Below, piece by piece: positions 7,323 to 16,182 of a DNA stretch of 32,070 nt. Location of the stretch: NCBI GenBank assembly GCA_005889445.1, contig VBGS01000045.1, positions 1 to 32,070 on the forward strand, in the 5' to 3' direction. The notes under the pieces were generated by a model. It had not been told where the DNA came from. It saw only the letters and a program-made list of their open reading frames with translations, and searched no databases. Source of the DNA: Chloroflexota bacterium. Its GTDB lineage: Bacteria > Chloroflexota > Limnocylindria > P2-11E. Position 1 is the stretch's first letter; each line of letters starts with the position of its first letter. A program made the position numbers and the translations under genes.

Positions 7323-9703
7323 GTGGATTTCGGGAGCTTCTGCGCGAGGCTGAGCGACGGCGCGAGCAGATCGCCGACCTGCTCGAGCCGTACCGACATG
7401 TTCATCATCGTGAATGCGTCCGGCCGTCCGAGCGAGGCGATCTCGTCCCACCGCAGCGGCGCCGACACCGGCGCGCGCCGGATCGGACGAACGCTGTACG
7501 GACCGGCAGTCGACTTCGCGCGCGTGTTCTGCAGGTAGTCGATGTAGATGCCCTGGCGCCGCGCCTTGCTGAACTCGAGCGTCACCAGCTTCGGCAGCCG
7601 CTCGCGCGCGAGCTGCCCGACGCGCAGCGCGAACGCACGCGTCTCCTCGAACGTATAGCGACGGGCCACGGGCACCAGAACGTGGATCCCGCGAGACCCA
7701 GTCGTCTTGGGAAATCCGACCATCTCGAGGTCGTCGAGCACCGTCTTCACCGCGCGCGCGACCTCCTTCACGTCGTCCCAGGTCGCGCCTTCCGCCGGGT
7801 CGAGATCGACCATCACGTTGTCGGGCTTCTCGGGATCGTCGATCCGAGCCAGCCGCGGGTGGATCTCGATCGCGGTGTAGTTCGCCATCCACACCAGCGT
7901 GGCCATGTCGTTCGCGAGGACGTAGTCGTTCTCCGGCTCGCGCGGATCGGTCCAGCTCTTGATCCAGCTCGGGGTGAACCCGGGCTTGTTCTTCTGATAG
8001 AAGTGCGTGCCGTGGATGCCGTCGGGGAACGGTTTCAGCGTGAGCGGCCGGTCCCGCAGCCACGGGACCAGATACGGCGAGACCTCGGTGTAGTAGCGGA
8101 TGAGATCGGCCTTCGTGTAGCCGTCCTCGGGAAAGAGGACCTTCTCGAGATTCGTCAGCTTGATCCGCTTGCCCTCGACCTCGAGCACGGCCGGGGTGCG
8201 CGACGATGCGATGCTCGTCGTGGGACCGGTATCGCGAGCGGCGCGCTTCGCCGCCTCCTGCACGCGCTTCGCCGATTCGCGCCGCTCCTCTCCGGTGGCC
8301 TCCCGCGGGTCGATGTCCGAACGCAGTCCACGGAAGGTCGGATGGCGGAGCGTCCCGTCACGCGTGATCTCGACGTACTCGACCTCGCACACGAGCTCGG
8401 GCAGGCACCAGCGCGCCGGCTGATTGGTCCGAGGCTTGACCGCGAACGGCGACGTGGGCGACTCGTGCTTCTCGAGGAGGGCGAGAAGATCGCGCAGCGT
8501 CCGTTCGTCGAAGCCCGTCCCCACATGACCGACCGGCATGAGCTTGCCGTCGCGGTAGATCCCGAGCAGAAGCGCGCCGAGGGTCTTCTGCCGGCCGCCC
8601 TGTCCCGCCGTCCAGCCGCCGATGACGCACTCCATCGAGCGGAAGGCCTTCACCTTCACCCATGCCGGAGAGCGCGCGCCGGGGTGGTAGGTCGAGTCGA
8701 GGCGTTTCGCGACGATCCCTTCGAGTCCCTGTTCCCGAGCGGCCTGAAAGAGCGCGACGCCGGTGCCGACGAAGCCTTCGCTCCGGCGGATCGCGCCCAT
8801 CGGCGTGAGCGACTCGTCGAGCAGGCGCAGGCGGTCGCGGAGTGGTCGCTTCGTCAGGTCCTCGCCATCGAGATACAGGAGGTCGAAGGCCTCGTACACG
8901 ACGGGCGTCGAGCGCCGCAGCTTGCGGACCGTGGCCTCGTCGCTCACGTGCATCCGCGGCTGCAGCCGCTGGAAGCTCGGCACGCCTTTCTCGTCGAGCG
9001 CGACGACCTCGCCATCGACGATCGCCTGATAGCCGCCGGTCATCGCCTCGGCGAGCTGCGTCGCCTCGGGATACTGCTTCGTGCAATCGAGCAGATTGCG
9101 CGTCTGCAGGCGCACCTCGCCGCCATCGACGAACGCGATCGTGCGAACGCCGTCCCACTTCGCCTCGTAGATGAAGTCCGGCGAATCGAAGGGCTCATCG
9201 GCTGATGCGGCGAGCATCGGCGGGACCTTCGACATGAGCGGATCGTCCTTCGGGGGCATCCCGTGCTTGATCATCAGCCAGTCGCGACCCTCGTTCTGCC
9301 GCGTTTTCACGAGGACCCACTCGCCGACGAGGCGCTTCCCCGCGAAGCGCAGCTTGTACTCGTCTTCCTTGTCGAGCAGCAGCTCGTACGTTCCCGAGTC
9401 CCAGATCGTCATCGTTCCCGCGCCGTATCCATCGGGGATCACGCCGTGGAACGTCAGGTACTCGATCGGATGATCTTCGGTGTGGACCGCGAGGCGGCGC
9501 TTGCCCGCTTCGAGCGGCGGCCCGTTCGGGACCGCCCACGAGGCGAGGATGCCGCGCATCTCCAGACGAACGTCCCAGTGGAGTCGCGTCGCGTGATGGC
9601 GGTGCACCACGTAGCGACGCGTCGGCTCGGCTTCGGGCTGCTTGCCCTTCGGCTCCGGCGTACGGCGGAAGTCGCGTTTGCGCTGGTACTCGGTGAGGCT
9701 CAC
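7319..9703 (-). CDS. ligD: multifunctional DNA ligase D (phosphoesterase-ligase-polymerase)
   Basis: A 794-residue bacterial end-joining ligase, domain order PE-LIG-POL as in Pseudomonas aeruginosa rather than the mycobacterial POL-PE-LIG. The 3'-phosphoesterase domain (about 25-165) keeps H36, H42, D44 and R46, matching in spacing the metal and phosphate ligands of the family. The ligase domain has nucleophile Lys182 in YEAKWDGVR and an OB-fold region ending near residue 470. The primase-polymerase domain (about 510-790) begins LTNLEKVLFPEDGYTK and carries the acidic VMVDLDP motif. It starts at GTG 9703 with GGAGG nine bases upstream. It trims, fills and seals double-strand breaks together with Ku, which is encoded 2 kb away on the other strand. 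Confidence 0.96.
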   Translation of the reverse strand: MSLTEYQRKRDFRRTPEPKGKQPEAEPTRRYVVHRHHATRLHWDVRLEMRGILASWAVPNGPPLEAGKRRLAVHTEDHPIEYLTFHGVIPDGYGAGTMTIWDSGTYELLLDKEDEYKLRFAGKRLVGEWVLVKTRQNEGRDWLMIKHGMPPKDDPLMSKVPPMLAASADEPFDSPDFIYEAKWDGVRTIAFVDGGEVRLQTRNLLDCTKQYPEATQLAEAMTGGYQAIVDGEVVALDEKGVPSFQRLQPRMHVSDEATVRKLRRSTPVVYEAFDLLYLDGEDLTKRPLRDRLRLLDESLTPMGAIRRSEGFVGTGVALFQAAREQGLEGIVAKRLDSTYHPGARSPAWVKVKAFRSMECVIGGWTAGQGGRQKTLGALLLGIYRDGKLMPVGHVGTGFDERTLRDLLALLEKHESPTSPFAVKPRTNQPARWCLPELVCEVEYVEITRDGTLRHPTFRGLRSDIDPREATGEERRESAKRVQEAAKRAARDTGPTTSIASSRTPAVLEVEGKRIKLTNLEKVLFPEDGYTKADLIRYYTEVSPYLVPWLRDRPLTLKPFPDGIHGTHFYQKNKPGFTPSWIKSWTDPREPENDYVLANDMATLVWMANYTAIEIHPRLARIDDPEKPDNVMVDLDPAEGATWDDVKEVARAVKTVLDDLEMVGFPKTTGSRGIHVLVPVARRYTFEETRAFALRVGQLARERLPKLVTLEFSKARRQGIYIDYLQNTRAKSTAGPYSVRPIRRAPVSAPLRWDEIASLGRPDAFTMMNMSVRLEQVGDLLAPSLSLAQKLPKST

Positions 9704-9738
9704 TCTGGGTCCTCCGCCATTGTCCCGGAGGTCCGATC
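9704..9738. promoter_or_regulatory. 35-bp divergent gap between ligD and the DUF885 gene
   Basis: The two GTG starts face away from each other with only 35 bases between them. The gap holds both ribosome binding sites: GGAGG at 9727-9731 for the plus gene, and a GGAGG on the minus strand for ligD. No room is left for two complete promoters, so at least one promoter must lie inside the opposite coding region. Confidence 0.55.
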
Positions 9739-11370
9739 GTGACGTCTTCGTCGTTCGCGTCGCTCGTTCGCGACTATCTGAAGGAGCGCTACGACGAGTC
9801 CCCGAGCTGGGCCAGCATGCTCGGGCTCACGGAATACGACGAGCGTGCCGAGGACCTGTCGGCCGAGGCCTTCCGCCGGCGGGATGAACAGGTCGCCGCG
9901 TGGCTCACGCGTTTCGGCGCTCTCAGCGACGAGGACCTCGACGCCGCCGAGCGCATCGATCGCGACGCCATCCTCGCGTCCTTGCGCGGGCGCGAGCTCG
10001 TGCGCCCGCGTCTGGACTGGCGGCGTCAGCCGAACACCTACCTCAACCCGTCGCTCCAGGGCGTGTTCGTCCTCTTCCTCCATCGTCTGCGTCCCGACCG
10101 CGAGCTCGCAAACGCCGCGCGCATGCGCCTGGAGGCCGCCTCGCGTCACGTGGCCGCGGGCAAGGCCAACGTCGACTTCGCGCTCGTCCCCCGTGTCTAC
10201 GCCGAGCGTGCCGTCGGCCAGGCCAAGGCCGCCGCGCGATACGCGCGCGAGCTCGTGCCGGCGGAGGTCGCGGACGCCGGCTCCCGCGAAAAGGTCGCGA
10301 TGGCGGGCGCGACCGCCGCGCAGGCCTACGAGGAGTTCGCGGCCTTTCTTCGGGAGAACCTCGCACGCTGCTCCGGCGACTACGCGATCGGCGAGGAGCT
10401 GTACACGGCGCTGCTCAGGCACAAAGAGCTCCTGCCATTCGGCGCGCGCGAGCTTCGCGAGCGGGGCCGCGAGCAGTACGACCTCCTGGCGAACGAGGCG
10501 AACAAGATCGCGCGTGAAGTGGATGGCAGCGGCGACTGGGTCGCGGCCTGCGAACGCCTCAACCACATCCACGCGCCGACACCCGATGCGATGCGCGAGG
10601 AATACGCCGAGTGGACCGAGCGCGCGCGTTCGTTCCTCCTGGACACCGGCCTGGTGACGCTCCCGGACGGCGAGACCTGCACGGTCGAGCCATCACCCCA
10701 CTTTCAGCGTCCGATCCAGGCGGTCGCGAGCTATCAATCGCCGCCGGCGTTCACCGATTCGCGTCACGGTCATTTCTTCGTGCCCTACCCGCCGGATGGG
10801 ACGCCGCCGGAGGAGGTGCAGAAGCGGCTCGAGGGCAACTGCAGCGCGGGCATTCCGACGACGGCCGTGCACGAGGCTTACCCCGGGCACCACTGGCACC
10901 TCATCATGGCGAAACAGAACCCATCGCCGGTCAGGCGCACGCACTTCACCTCGTACTTCGCCGAAGGCTGGGGTCTCTATGCCGAACGCGTGATGCGCGA
11001 GCAGGGGTTCTTCACCGAGCCGCGCTTCCTTCTCTTCCAGTACGAGGCGACGCTCTTCCGCGCCGCGCGCATCGTCGTCGACACCTCCCTGCACATGGGC
11101 GAGATGGGCTTCGATGAGGCGGTCGACTTCATGACCAAGAAAGGGAACCTCACGCGGCCGAACGCGATCGCCGAGGTGGGCCGGTACTGCTCGTGGCCAA
11201 CGCAGGCGTCGAGCTACCTCACCGGCATGCTCGAGATCGTCGACATCCGCACGCGCTGGCTCGCCCGGCGTGGCTCCGCCGATCGGGCAGCGCTACGGGC
11301 GTTCCACGACGCGATCACGTCGACCGGATCGATCCCCACGTCCCTCGCGGAGCGCGCGATCTCGGCATAG
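9739..11370 (+). CDS. DUF885 family protein (predicted metal-dependent hydrolase/peptidase)
   Basis: A 543-residue protein of the DUF885 family, full length. The hallmark H-E-A-Y-P-G-H-H is at 378-385, followed by a helical C-terminal region with YFAEGWGLYAERVM and the LTRPNAIAEVGRY segment typical of the family. The HExxxxHH arrangement and later Glu residues suggest a zinc-peptidase-like site, but the activity of most family members is unproven. The start at GTG 9739 is supported by GGAGG with a 7-base spacer. The YkvA gene begins two bases past its stop, so the two are probably cotranscribed. It may be only a passenger in the repair cluster. Confidence 0.88.
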   Translation: MTSSSFASLVRDYLKERYDESPSWASMLGLTEYDERAEDLSAEAFRRRDEQVAAWLTRFGALSDEDLDAAERIDRDAILASLRGRELVRPRLDWRRQPNTYLNPSLQGVFVLFLHRLRPDRELANAARMRLEAASRHVAAGKANVDFALVPRVYAERAVGQAKAAARYARELVPAEVADAGSREKVAMAGATAAQAYEEFAAFLRENLARCSGDYAIGEELYTALLRHKELLPFGARELRERGREQYDLLANEANKIAREVDGSGDWVAACERLNHIHAPTPDAMREEYAEWTERARSFLLDTGLVTLPDGETCTVEPSPHFQRPIQAVASYQSPPAFTDSRHGHFFVPYPPDGTPPEEVQKRLEGNCSAGIPTTAVHEAYPGHHWHLIMAKQNPSPVRRTHFTSYFAEGWGLYAERVMREQGFFTEPRFLLFQYEATLFRAARIVVDTSLHMGEMGFDEAVDFMTKKGNLTRPNAIAEVGRYCSWPTQASSYLTGMLEIVDIRTRWLARRGSADRAALRAFHDAITSTGSIPTSLAERAISA

Positions 11371-11372
11371 CG

Positions 11373-11789
11373 GTGGATCTGGGCCTCGTCGCGACCGTGG
11401 TCGTCGCGGTCATCCTCCTCTGGAGCGCCGTGGCGCTCATCCTCGTCATCGCCGGAAAGCGCTGGCTCGCGCGGGAGCTCGCGGTGCTGGTCCCGAATGT
11501 CGCGCGGCTCTTCGCGGGACTCGTGCGCGATCCGCGGGTCGATTGGCCCTCGAAGATCGCGCTCGGGCTCGCATCGCTCTGGCTCGCGTCGCCGATCGAC
11601 CTGATCCCCGACTTCATCCCGGTCGCGGGATCGCTCGACGACGCGATCGTCGCCGCGCTCGTCCTGCGTTTCGTCCTCCGGAGAACGGACCCCGCAGTGC
11701 TTCGCGAGCACTGGCACGGCGACACGCGCGTGTTCGACCGCATCCTGCGGATGGCGGGCGCGAGCGAGGTGCCACCGGCGCTGCGCTGA
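11373..11789 (+). CDS. YkvA/DUF1232 family membrane protein
   Basis: A 138-residue protein starting at GTG 11373, two bases after the DUF885 stop. It has an N-terminal hydrophobic helix (residues 2-27). The core contains the DUF1232 signature SPIDLIPDFIPVAGSLDD within a second hydrophobic region. Its C-terminal tail is charged. DUF1232 proteins are small membrane proteins of unknown function, widespread in bacteria and plants. The tight spacing suggests translational coupling with the upstream hydrolase. Nothing in the sequence ties it directly to end joining. Confidence 0.85.
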   Translation: MDLGLVATVVVAVILLWSAVALILVIAGKRWLARELAVLVPNVARLFAGLVRDPRVDWPSKIALGLASLWLASPIDLIPDFIPVAGSLDDAIVAALVLRFVLRRTDPAVLREHWHGDTRVFDRILRMAGASEVPPALR

Positions 11790-11799
11790 GCGGTTCCGT

Positions 11800-11824
11800 T
11801 ACACTCGCGCGGCAAGGCCGCGCG
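11800..11824 (+). promoter_or_regulatory. -10-like element and GC-rich dyad upstream of ku
   Basis: TACACT at 11800-11805 resembles a -10 element; no convincing -35 is seen. It is immediately followed by an 8-bp perfect inverted repeat, CGCGCGGC (11806-11813) and GCCGCGCG (11817-11824), around AAG. A run of six A follows shortly after. The dyad would overlap the predicted transcription start, so it could be an operator or a leader hairpin. Confidence 0.35.
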
Positions 11825-11866
11825 GAAAAAAGCCAGGTGAATTTCGCGGCCGGCGAGGTGTGGGTG

Positions 11867-12709
11867 ATGCCGCGATCCATCTGGAAGGGTGTCATGAGCT
11901 TCGGGATGGTCGCCATCCCCGTGCGGCTCTACCTGGCGACCGAGAGCTCGAGCAAGGTGTCGTTCAACCTGCTCTGTCCCGAGCACCGCAGCCGCATCAA
12001 GAACAAGCGCTGGTGCGTCGAGGGCGATCACGAGGTGGCGTGGGGAGACGTCGTCCGCGGATACGAATACGAAAAGGGCAGCTACGTCGAGCTCGACGAC
12101 GACGATCTCGCGAAGCTGCCGCTCCGTTCGAGCAAGGCCATCGACATCGCTGGCTTCATCAAAGATGAGGAGCTGCCGGGCGAGCTCTATTACCAGTCGG
12201 CGTACTACCTCGAACCCGAGAAGTCCGCGGAGAAGCCGTACGCGCTCCTCAAGAAGACGCTCGACAAGACCGGCCGCGTCGCGATCGCGAAATTCGCGCT
12301 GCGGGACCGCGAGCGCTTGGTCTCGGTCCGCCCTCACGACGGCGCCCTGGTGATGAACACGCTGCACTGGCCCGACGAGATCAGAGCGACCGAGGACCTG
12401 GACATCCCCGAAGACGTCAAAGTCTCGCCCGCCGAGCTGAAGATGGCCGAGAACCTCGTGAACATGATGGCCACCGAGTTCGATCCGAGCGAGTTCAAGG
12501 ACGAATACAAGCAGGCCGTCCTGAAGCTCGTCGAGGCGAAGGTCGAAAAGCGCCAGATCATCGAGGCACCCGAGCCGGAGGCCGAGACGACGGTCGTCGA
12601 TCTCATGTCCGCGCTCAAGGCTTCGGTCGAGAAAGCGAAGAAGGGCGAGACGAAGACCAGGCGTGCGGTGGCGTCCTCGTCGCGGACCGCGCGGAAGAAG
12701 GCGTCCTAG
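11867..12709 (+). CDS. ku: bacterial Ku, DNA end-binding protein
   Basis: A 280-residue Ku homolog, the usual length for bacterial homodimeric Ku. It starts MPRSIWKGVMSFGMVAIPVR, the conserved opening strand of the Ku core beta-barrel, which fixes the start at ATG 11867; an in-frame GTG nine bases upstream is possible. It contains LLCPEHRSRIKNKRWC and the bridge segments ending near residue 240. The last 40 residues form a Lys/Arg/Ser/Ala-rich tail (KKGETKTRRA, ARKKAS), typical of tails that influence DNA binding and LigD recruitment. It threads onto broken ends and recruits LigD for nonhomologous end joining. The second ligase follows after 28 bases on the same strand. Confidence 0.97.
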   Translation: MPRSIWKGVMSFGMVAIPVRLYLATESSSKVSFNLLCPEHRSRIKNKRWCVEGDHEVAWGDVVRGYEYEKGSYVELDDDDLAKLPLRSSKAIDIAGFIKDEELPGELYYQSAYYLEPEKSAEKPYALLKKTLDKTGRVAIAKFALRDRERLVSVRPHDGALVMNTLHWPDEIRATEDLDIPEDVKVSPAELKMAENLVNMMATEFDPSEFKDEYKQAVLKLVEAKVEKRQIIEAPEPEAETTVVDLMSALKASVEKAKKGETKTRRAVASSSRTARKKAS

Positions 12710-12737
12710 CGATCGGACCCCGGCCTATCCTCGCGTG

Positions 12738-13811
12738 ATGCCGTCTCGTCGCGACCCTTCTGATCGCGCGCAGAATCCGACGCTCATCGACGTGTCCGAG
12801 GCTCGCAGCGATCTGCCGCGGGCGCTCGCTCCGATGCGCCCGCGCCTGGCGAGGCGGGCGTTCAACTCGCCCGAGTACCTCTTCGAGCTGAAATGGGACG
12901 GGATCCGAGCGCTGCTCGGGCGCGATAGCGCGGGTCTCCGCCTGTCCGACCGGTCAGGCGGCGATCTCTTTCCAGCGGTCCCTGAGCTGCGCGATGCGCG
13001 CCTTCCCGAGGGAATGCTGATCGACGGCGAGATCGTGGTCTGCGACTCGCGCGGCCGCCCGAGCTACGACCTGCTCGCCGGCCGCGTCGGCCCGAAGGCA
13101 ACGAAGCGCGGGCGCGGGCCGGTCTTCGTCGCGTTCGACCTGCTGTATCAGGACGGGCGTCCGATTCTGTCGCGCGCCCTTGGGGACCGCCGCGCCAGGC
13201 TCGCCGCGGCCGGGATCGGCAGCCGCCTCATCGCTGTCCCAGAGCACCTCGAAGGCGACGGCGAGCCGTTCCTCGAGGTCGTCGCGGAATACGGGCTCGA
13301 GGGGATCGTCGCGAAGAAGAAGGATGGTCCGTACGTCCCGGGAGCGCGCACCGCGGACTGGCTGAAGTGTCATGTCACGCCGCGGACCGACGTGATCGTG
13401 GGCGGTCTGGTGATCGATGAGTCGCGTGGCGCGCGGACGCTGCTCTGCGGCATGCGCGGCGACGACGGCGCGATCTCGTTCGTCGGCGACGCGTACGTGC
13501 CGCCGTATCTTGGCGCGTGGCTCGACGACGCGACCCGCGACTTCGCGGTGGAGGGATCGCCGTTCGCGACGCCGGTCGCCCTCCGCGCGGGCATGCGCTT
13601 TCTGCGACCGCGGATCGTGGCGATCGTCGAGTACGGCGGCTTCAGCGACGGCGAGCTTCGGGACGCGCGATTCCGGGCGCTCCGGCTCGATGGCCGGCTC
13701 GAGGACGCGCGTACTGAGGAATACGTTGACGTTCCGTCGTATCCGGCGCGTAGCGGAATCGAGCGGCCGCGTCTTGTGGTGCTGCACAGCCTTCCGTTCC
13801 CGATCGAATGA
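12738..13811 (+). CDS. stand-alone ATP-dependent DNA ligase (LigD ligase-domain type)
   Basis: A 357-residue ligase with only a nucleotidyltransferase and OB-fold domain. Nucleophile Lys52 lies in FELKWDGIRA, followed by LIDGEIVV (motif III-like), the FVAFDLLY segment, EGIVAKKKDGPYVPGART (motif IV region) and DWLKCH (motif V). The sequence is closest in layout to the ligase module of LigD or to LigC-type accessory ligases. Located just downstream of ku, it probably gives an alternative nick-sealing activity in end joining or base excision repair. Its stop overlaps an in-frame upstream ATG of pyrG, but the likely pyrG start is further in. Confidence 0.9.
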   Translation: MPSRRDPSDRAQNPTLIDVSEARSDLPRALAPMRPRLARRAFNSPEYLFELKWDGIRALLGRDSAGLRLSDRSGGDLFPAVPELRDARLPEGMLIDGEIVVCDSRGRPSYDLLAGRVGPKATKRGRGPVFVAFDLLYQDGRPILSRALGDRRARLAAAGIGSRLIAVPEHLEGDGEPFLEVVAEYGLEGIVAKKKDGPYVPGARTADWLKCHVTPRTDVIVGGLVIDESRGARTLLCGMRGDDGAISFVGDAYVPPYLGAWLDDATRDFAVEGSPFATPVALRAGMRFLRPRIVAIVEYGGFSDGELRDARFRALRLDGRLEDARTEEYVDVPSYPARSGIERPRLVVLHSLPFPIE

Positions 13812-13814
13812 CCG

Positions 13815-13837
13815 TACAATTGGAAAAACCCCGGAGG
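13815..13837 (+). promoter_or_regulatory. -10 element and Shine-Dalgarno deciding the pyrG start
   Basis: TACAAT at 13815-13820 is a good -10 match inside the gap between the ligase stop and pyrG TTG start; no clear -35 is visible. GGAGG at 13833-13837 lies nine bases before TTG 13847. Together they favour TTG 13847 over the upstream ATG at 13808, which has no ribosome binding site. Confidence 0.5.
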
Positions 13838-13846
13838 TCCAGCACC

Positions 13847-15499
13847 TTGCCGAAGTTTGTGTTCGTGACCGGAGGGGTCACCTCCTCGCTTGGCAAAGGC
13901 ATCACCGCCGCGTCGCTCGGCCGCATCCTCGCTGCGCGCGGACTCTCGGTCGCCTCGCTCAAGATGGACCCGTATCTCAACGTCGACCCCGGCACGATGT
14001 CGCCGTATCAGCACGGCGAAGTGTTCGTGACCGAGGACGGCGCGGAGAGCGACCTTGACCTCGGCCACTACGAGCGCTTCATCGACCGCAACGTCACGCG
14101 CGCCTCGAACCTGACGACCGGCCAGGTCTACAACTCCGTCATCGCCAAGGAGCGGCGCGGCGATTACCTGGGTGCGACGGTCCAGGTCATCCCGCACGTG
14201 ACCAACGAGATCAAGGAGCGCATCCACCGTGTCGCGCGGGAGCAGCAGGCCGAAGTCGTCGTCGTCGAGGTCGGCGGCACCGTCGGCGACATCGAGTCGC
14301 TCCCCTACCTCGAGGCCATCCGGCAATTCCGCAACGACGTCGGCAGACAGAACGTCCTGTACGTGCATCTCACGCTCCTGCCTCGGGTGGCGACCGGCGA
14401 GCTCAAGACGAAGCCGACGCAGCACTCGGTGCGCGAGCTTCGCGCGATCGGCATCCAACCGGACGTCCTCATCGCTCGCGCCGACGAGCCGATCGACGAC
14501 GACCTGCGCGAGAAGATCGCGCTCTTCTGTGACGTGAAGGTCGACAACGTGATCAGCGAGCCCGACGCGTGGTCGATCTACGCGGTGCCGCTGATGCTCG
14601 AGGACGCCGGCCTCGGCCGCATCGTGACCGAGGAGCTCGGGCTCGGTGACGGCCGCCCGCCGGACCTCGCCGAGTGGAAGGCGCTCACCGAACGGATCCG
14701 CGGGGCGCGGATCCCCCTGGCCATCGGACTGGTCGGCAAATACATCGAGCTTCCGGACGCCTACCTTTCGGTCGCCGAGGCGGTACGTCACGCCGCGTGG
14801 GCGGCCGGCTGCGACGTGCGCCTGGAGTGGATCGACAGCGAGCGGCTCGAGCGCTCGGACGATGTCGAACCGCTCGTGGGACTCGACGGGATCGTCGTGC
14901 CAGGCGGCTTCGGCTATCGGGGGATCGAGGGCAAGGTGAAGGCGACGCGTTTTGGACGTGAGCGTCGCGTCCCGACGCTCGGACTGTGCATGGGAATGCA
15001 GTGCATGGTCATCGAGCTCGCACGTACGGCGCTCGGGACCGAAGACGCGAACTCGACCGAATTTGACGCGTTCACGCCGCACCCGGTGATCGACCTGCTG
15101 CCCGAGCAGCGCGACGTCGCGGACAAGGGCGGCACGATGCGCCTCGGGAGCTATCCCTGCGTGCTCGAAGCTGGATCGCTCGCCGCACGCGCGTACGGGC
15201 AACCGATCGTGCTCGAGCGTCACCGTCATCGCTTCGAGTTCAACAACGCGTACCGCGACCTTCTGCAGAGCCACGGCATGCGCTTCACCGGGCTGTCGCC
15301 CGACGGCCGTCTCGTCGAGATCGCGGAGCTTCCGGACCACCCGTTCTATCTCGGCACCCAGTACCACCCCGAGTTCAAGTCGCGCCCGAACCGCCCTCAT
15401 CCGCTCTTCACCGCCTTCATCGAGGCGGCGGTCGCGTTCGCGAAGGCGAATGGGCGCGCGGCCGAATCGGCACCGCGACTGCAGGAGCTGCCGACATGA
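13847..15499 (+). CDS. pyrG: CTP synthase (glutamine-hydrolysing)
   Basis: A 550-residue CTP synthase, last step of pyrimidine nucleotide synthesis (UTP + ATP + glutamine to CTP). The synthetase domain opens LPKFVFVTGGVTSSLGKG with the P-loop, and SLKMDPYLNVDPGTMSPYQHGEVFVTEDG follows in segments. The glutamine amidotransferase domain shows VPGGFGYRG, the catalytic Cys381 in LGLCMGMQ and the QYHPEFKSRP His/Glu pair. Start TTG 13847 has GGAGG at a good distance, and puts the Cys close to Escherichia coli Cys379. An in-frame ATG at 13808 would add 13 unconserved residues. The stop overlaps the next gene as ATGA. Confidence 0.96.
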   Translation: MPKFVFVTGGVTSSLGKGITAASLGRILAARGLSVASLKMDPYLNVDPGTMSPYQHGEVFVTEDGAESDLDLGHYERFIDRNVTRASNLTTGQVYNSVIAKERRGDYLGATVQVIPHVTNEIKERIHRVAREQQAEVVVVEVGGTVGDIESLPYLEAIRQFRNDVGRQNVLYVHLTLLPRVATGELKTKPTQHSVRELRAIGIQPDVLIARADEPIDDDLREKIALFCDVKVDNVISEPDAWSIYAVPLMLEDAGLGRIVTEELGLGDGRPPDLAEWKALTERIRGARIPLAIGLVGKYIELPDAYLSVAEAVRHAAWAAGCDVRLEWIDSERLERSDDVEPLVGLDGIVVPGGFGYRGIEGKVKATRFGRERRVPTLGLCMGMQCMVIELARTALGTEDANSTEFDAFTPHPVIDLLPEQRDVADKGGTMRLGSYPCVLEAGSLAARAYGQPIVLERHRHRFEFNNAYRDLLQSHGMRFTGLSPDGRLVEIAELPDHPFYLGTQYHPEFKSRPNRPHPLFTAFIEAAVAFAKANGRAAESAPRLQELPT

Positions 15500-16182
15500 A
15501 GCTGTTCCTCGACACCGCGATCTATGAGGAGATCCAGCAGGGCGTCGACTGGGGCGTCGTCGACGGCGTGACGACGAACCCGACGCTGATCGCGAAGGCC
15601 GGACACGATCACGAAGAGCAGGTCAAGCGGATCTGCCAGATCATCGGAAACGTCTCGGCCGAGGTCGTCTCCGAGCGCAAGGACGACATGCTCGTCGAGG
15701 GACGGCGGATCGGGGCGTGGCACAAGAACGTGATCGTCAAGGTGCCGATGACGCCGGACGGCCTGGCCGCCGGCAAGGCGCTCGCGCGCGACGGCATCCG
15801 CGTCAACGTGACGCTGTGCTTCTCAGTGAACCAGGCGCTGCTCGCCGCGGCGATCGGCGCGTACATCGTGAGCCCGTTCGCCGGCCGGCTTGACGACATA
15901 AACGAGGACGGCATGAAGCTCGTCGCCGACATCGTCTCGGCCTATCGCCAGCAGGACATCAAGACGAAGGTGCTCGCGGCATCGATCCGTTCGCCGATCC
16001 ACGTGACCCAGGCGGCGCTGGCCGGCGCGGACATCGCGACGATGCCGTTCGCGGTGCTCAAGCAGATGTTCAATCACCCGCTCACGGAGGCGGGTCAGAA
16101 GCGTTTCCTCGAGGACTACCGCAAGACGCAGGAGGCGAGGCCGGTGGCCGGCCACCCCGCGGAGCCCGCGGCCAAGCGCTAG
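15496..16182 (+). CDS. tal: transaldolase / fructose-6-phosphate aldolase family protein
   Basis: A 228-residue member of the short transaldolase (TalC/FSA) family. It begins MKLFLDTA with the conserved DGVTTNPTL segment and has Schiff-base Lys82 in VIVKVPMT. NVTLCFSVNQALLAA, FAGRLDD and KVLAASIRSP follow in the normal order. It transfers a dihydroxyacetone unit in the nonoxidative pentose phosphate pathway, or acts as a fructose-6-phosphate aldolase; the sequence alone does not separate the two reactions. Its ATG overlaps the pyrG stop (ATGA), indicating coupling. Its TAG stop is shared palindromically with the convergent holA stop (CTAG, 16179-16182). Confidence 0.93.
   Translation: MKLFLDTAIYEEIQQGVDWGVVDGVTTNPTLIAKAGHDHEEQVKRICQIIGNVSAEVVSERKDDMLVEGRRIGAWHKNVIVKVPMTPDGLAAGKALARDGIRVNVTLCFSVNQALLAAAIGAYIVSPFAGRLDDINEDGMKLVADIVSAYRQQDIKTKVLAASIRSPIHVTQAALAGADIATMPFAVLKQMFNHPLTEAGQKRFLEDYRKTQEARPVAGHPAEPAAKR

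Noticed and set aside
6752..9205. 817-codon plus-strand frame opposite ligD
   Set aside because: An Arg/His/Leu-rich antisense shadow; LigD catalytic motifs are on the minus strand.
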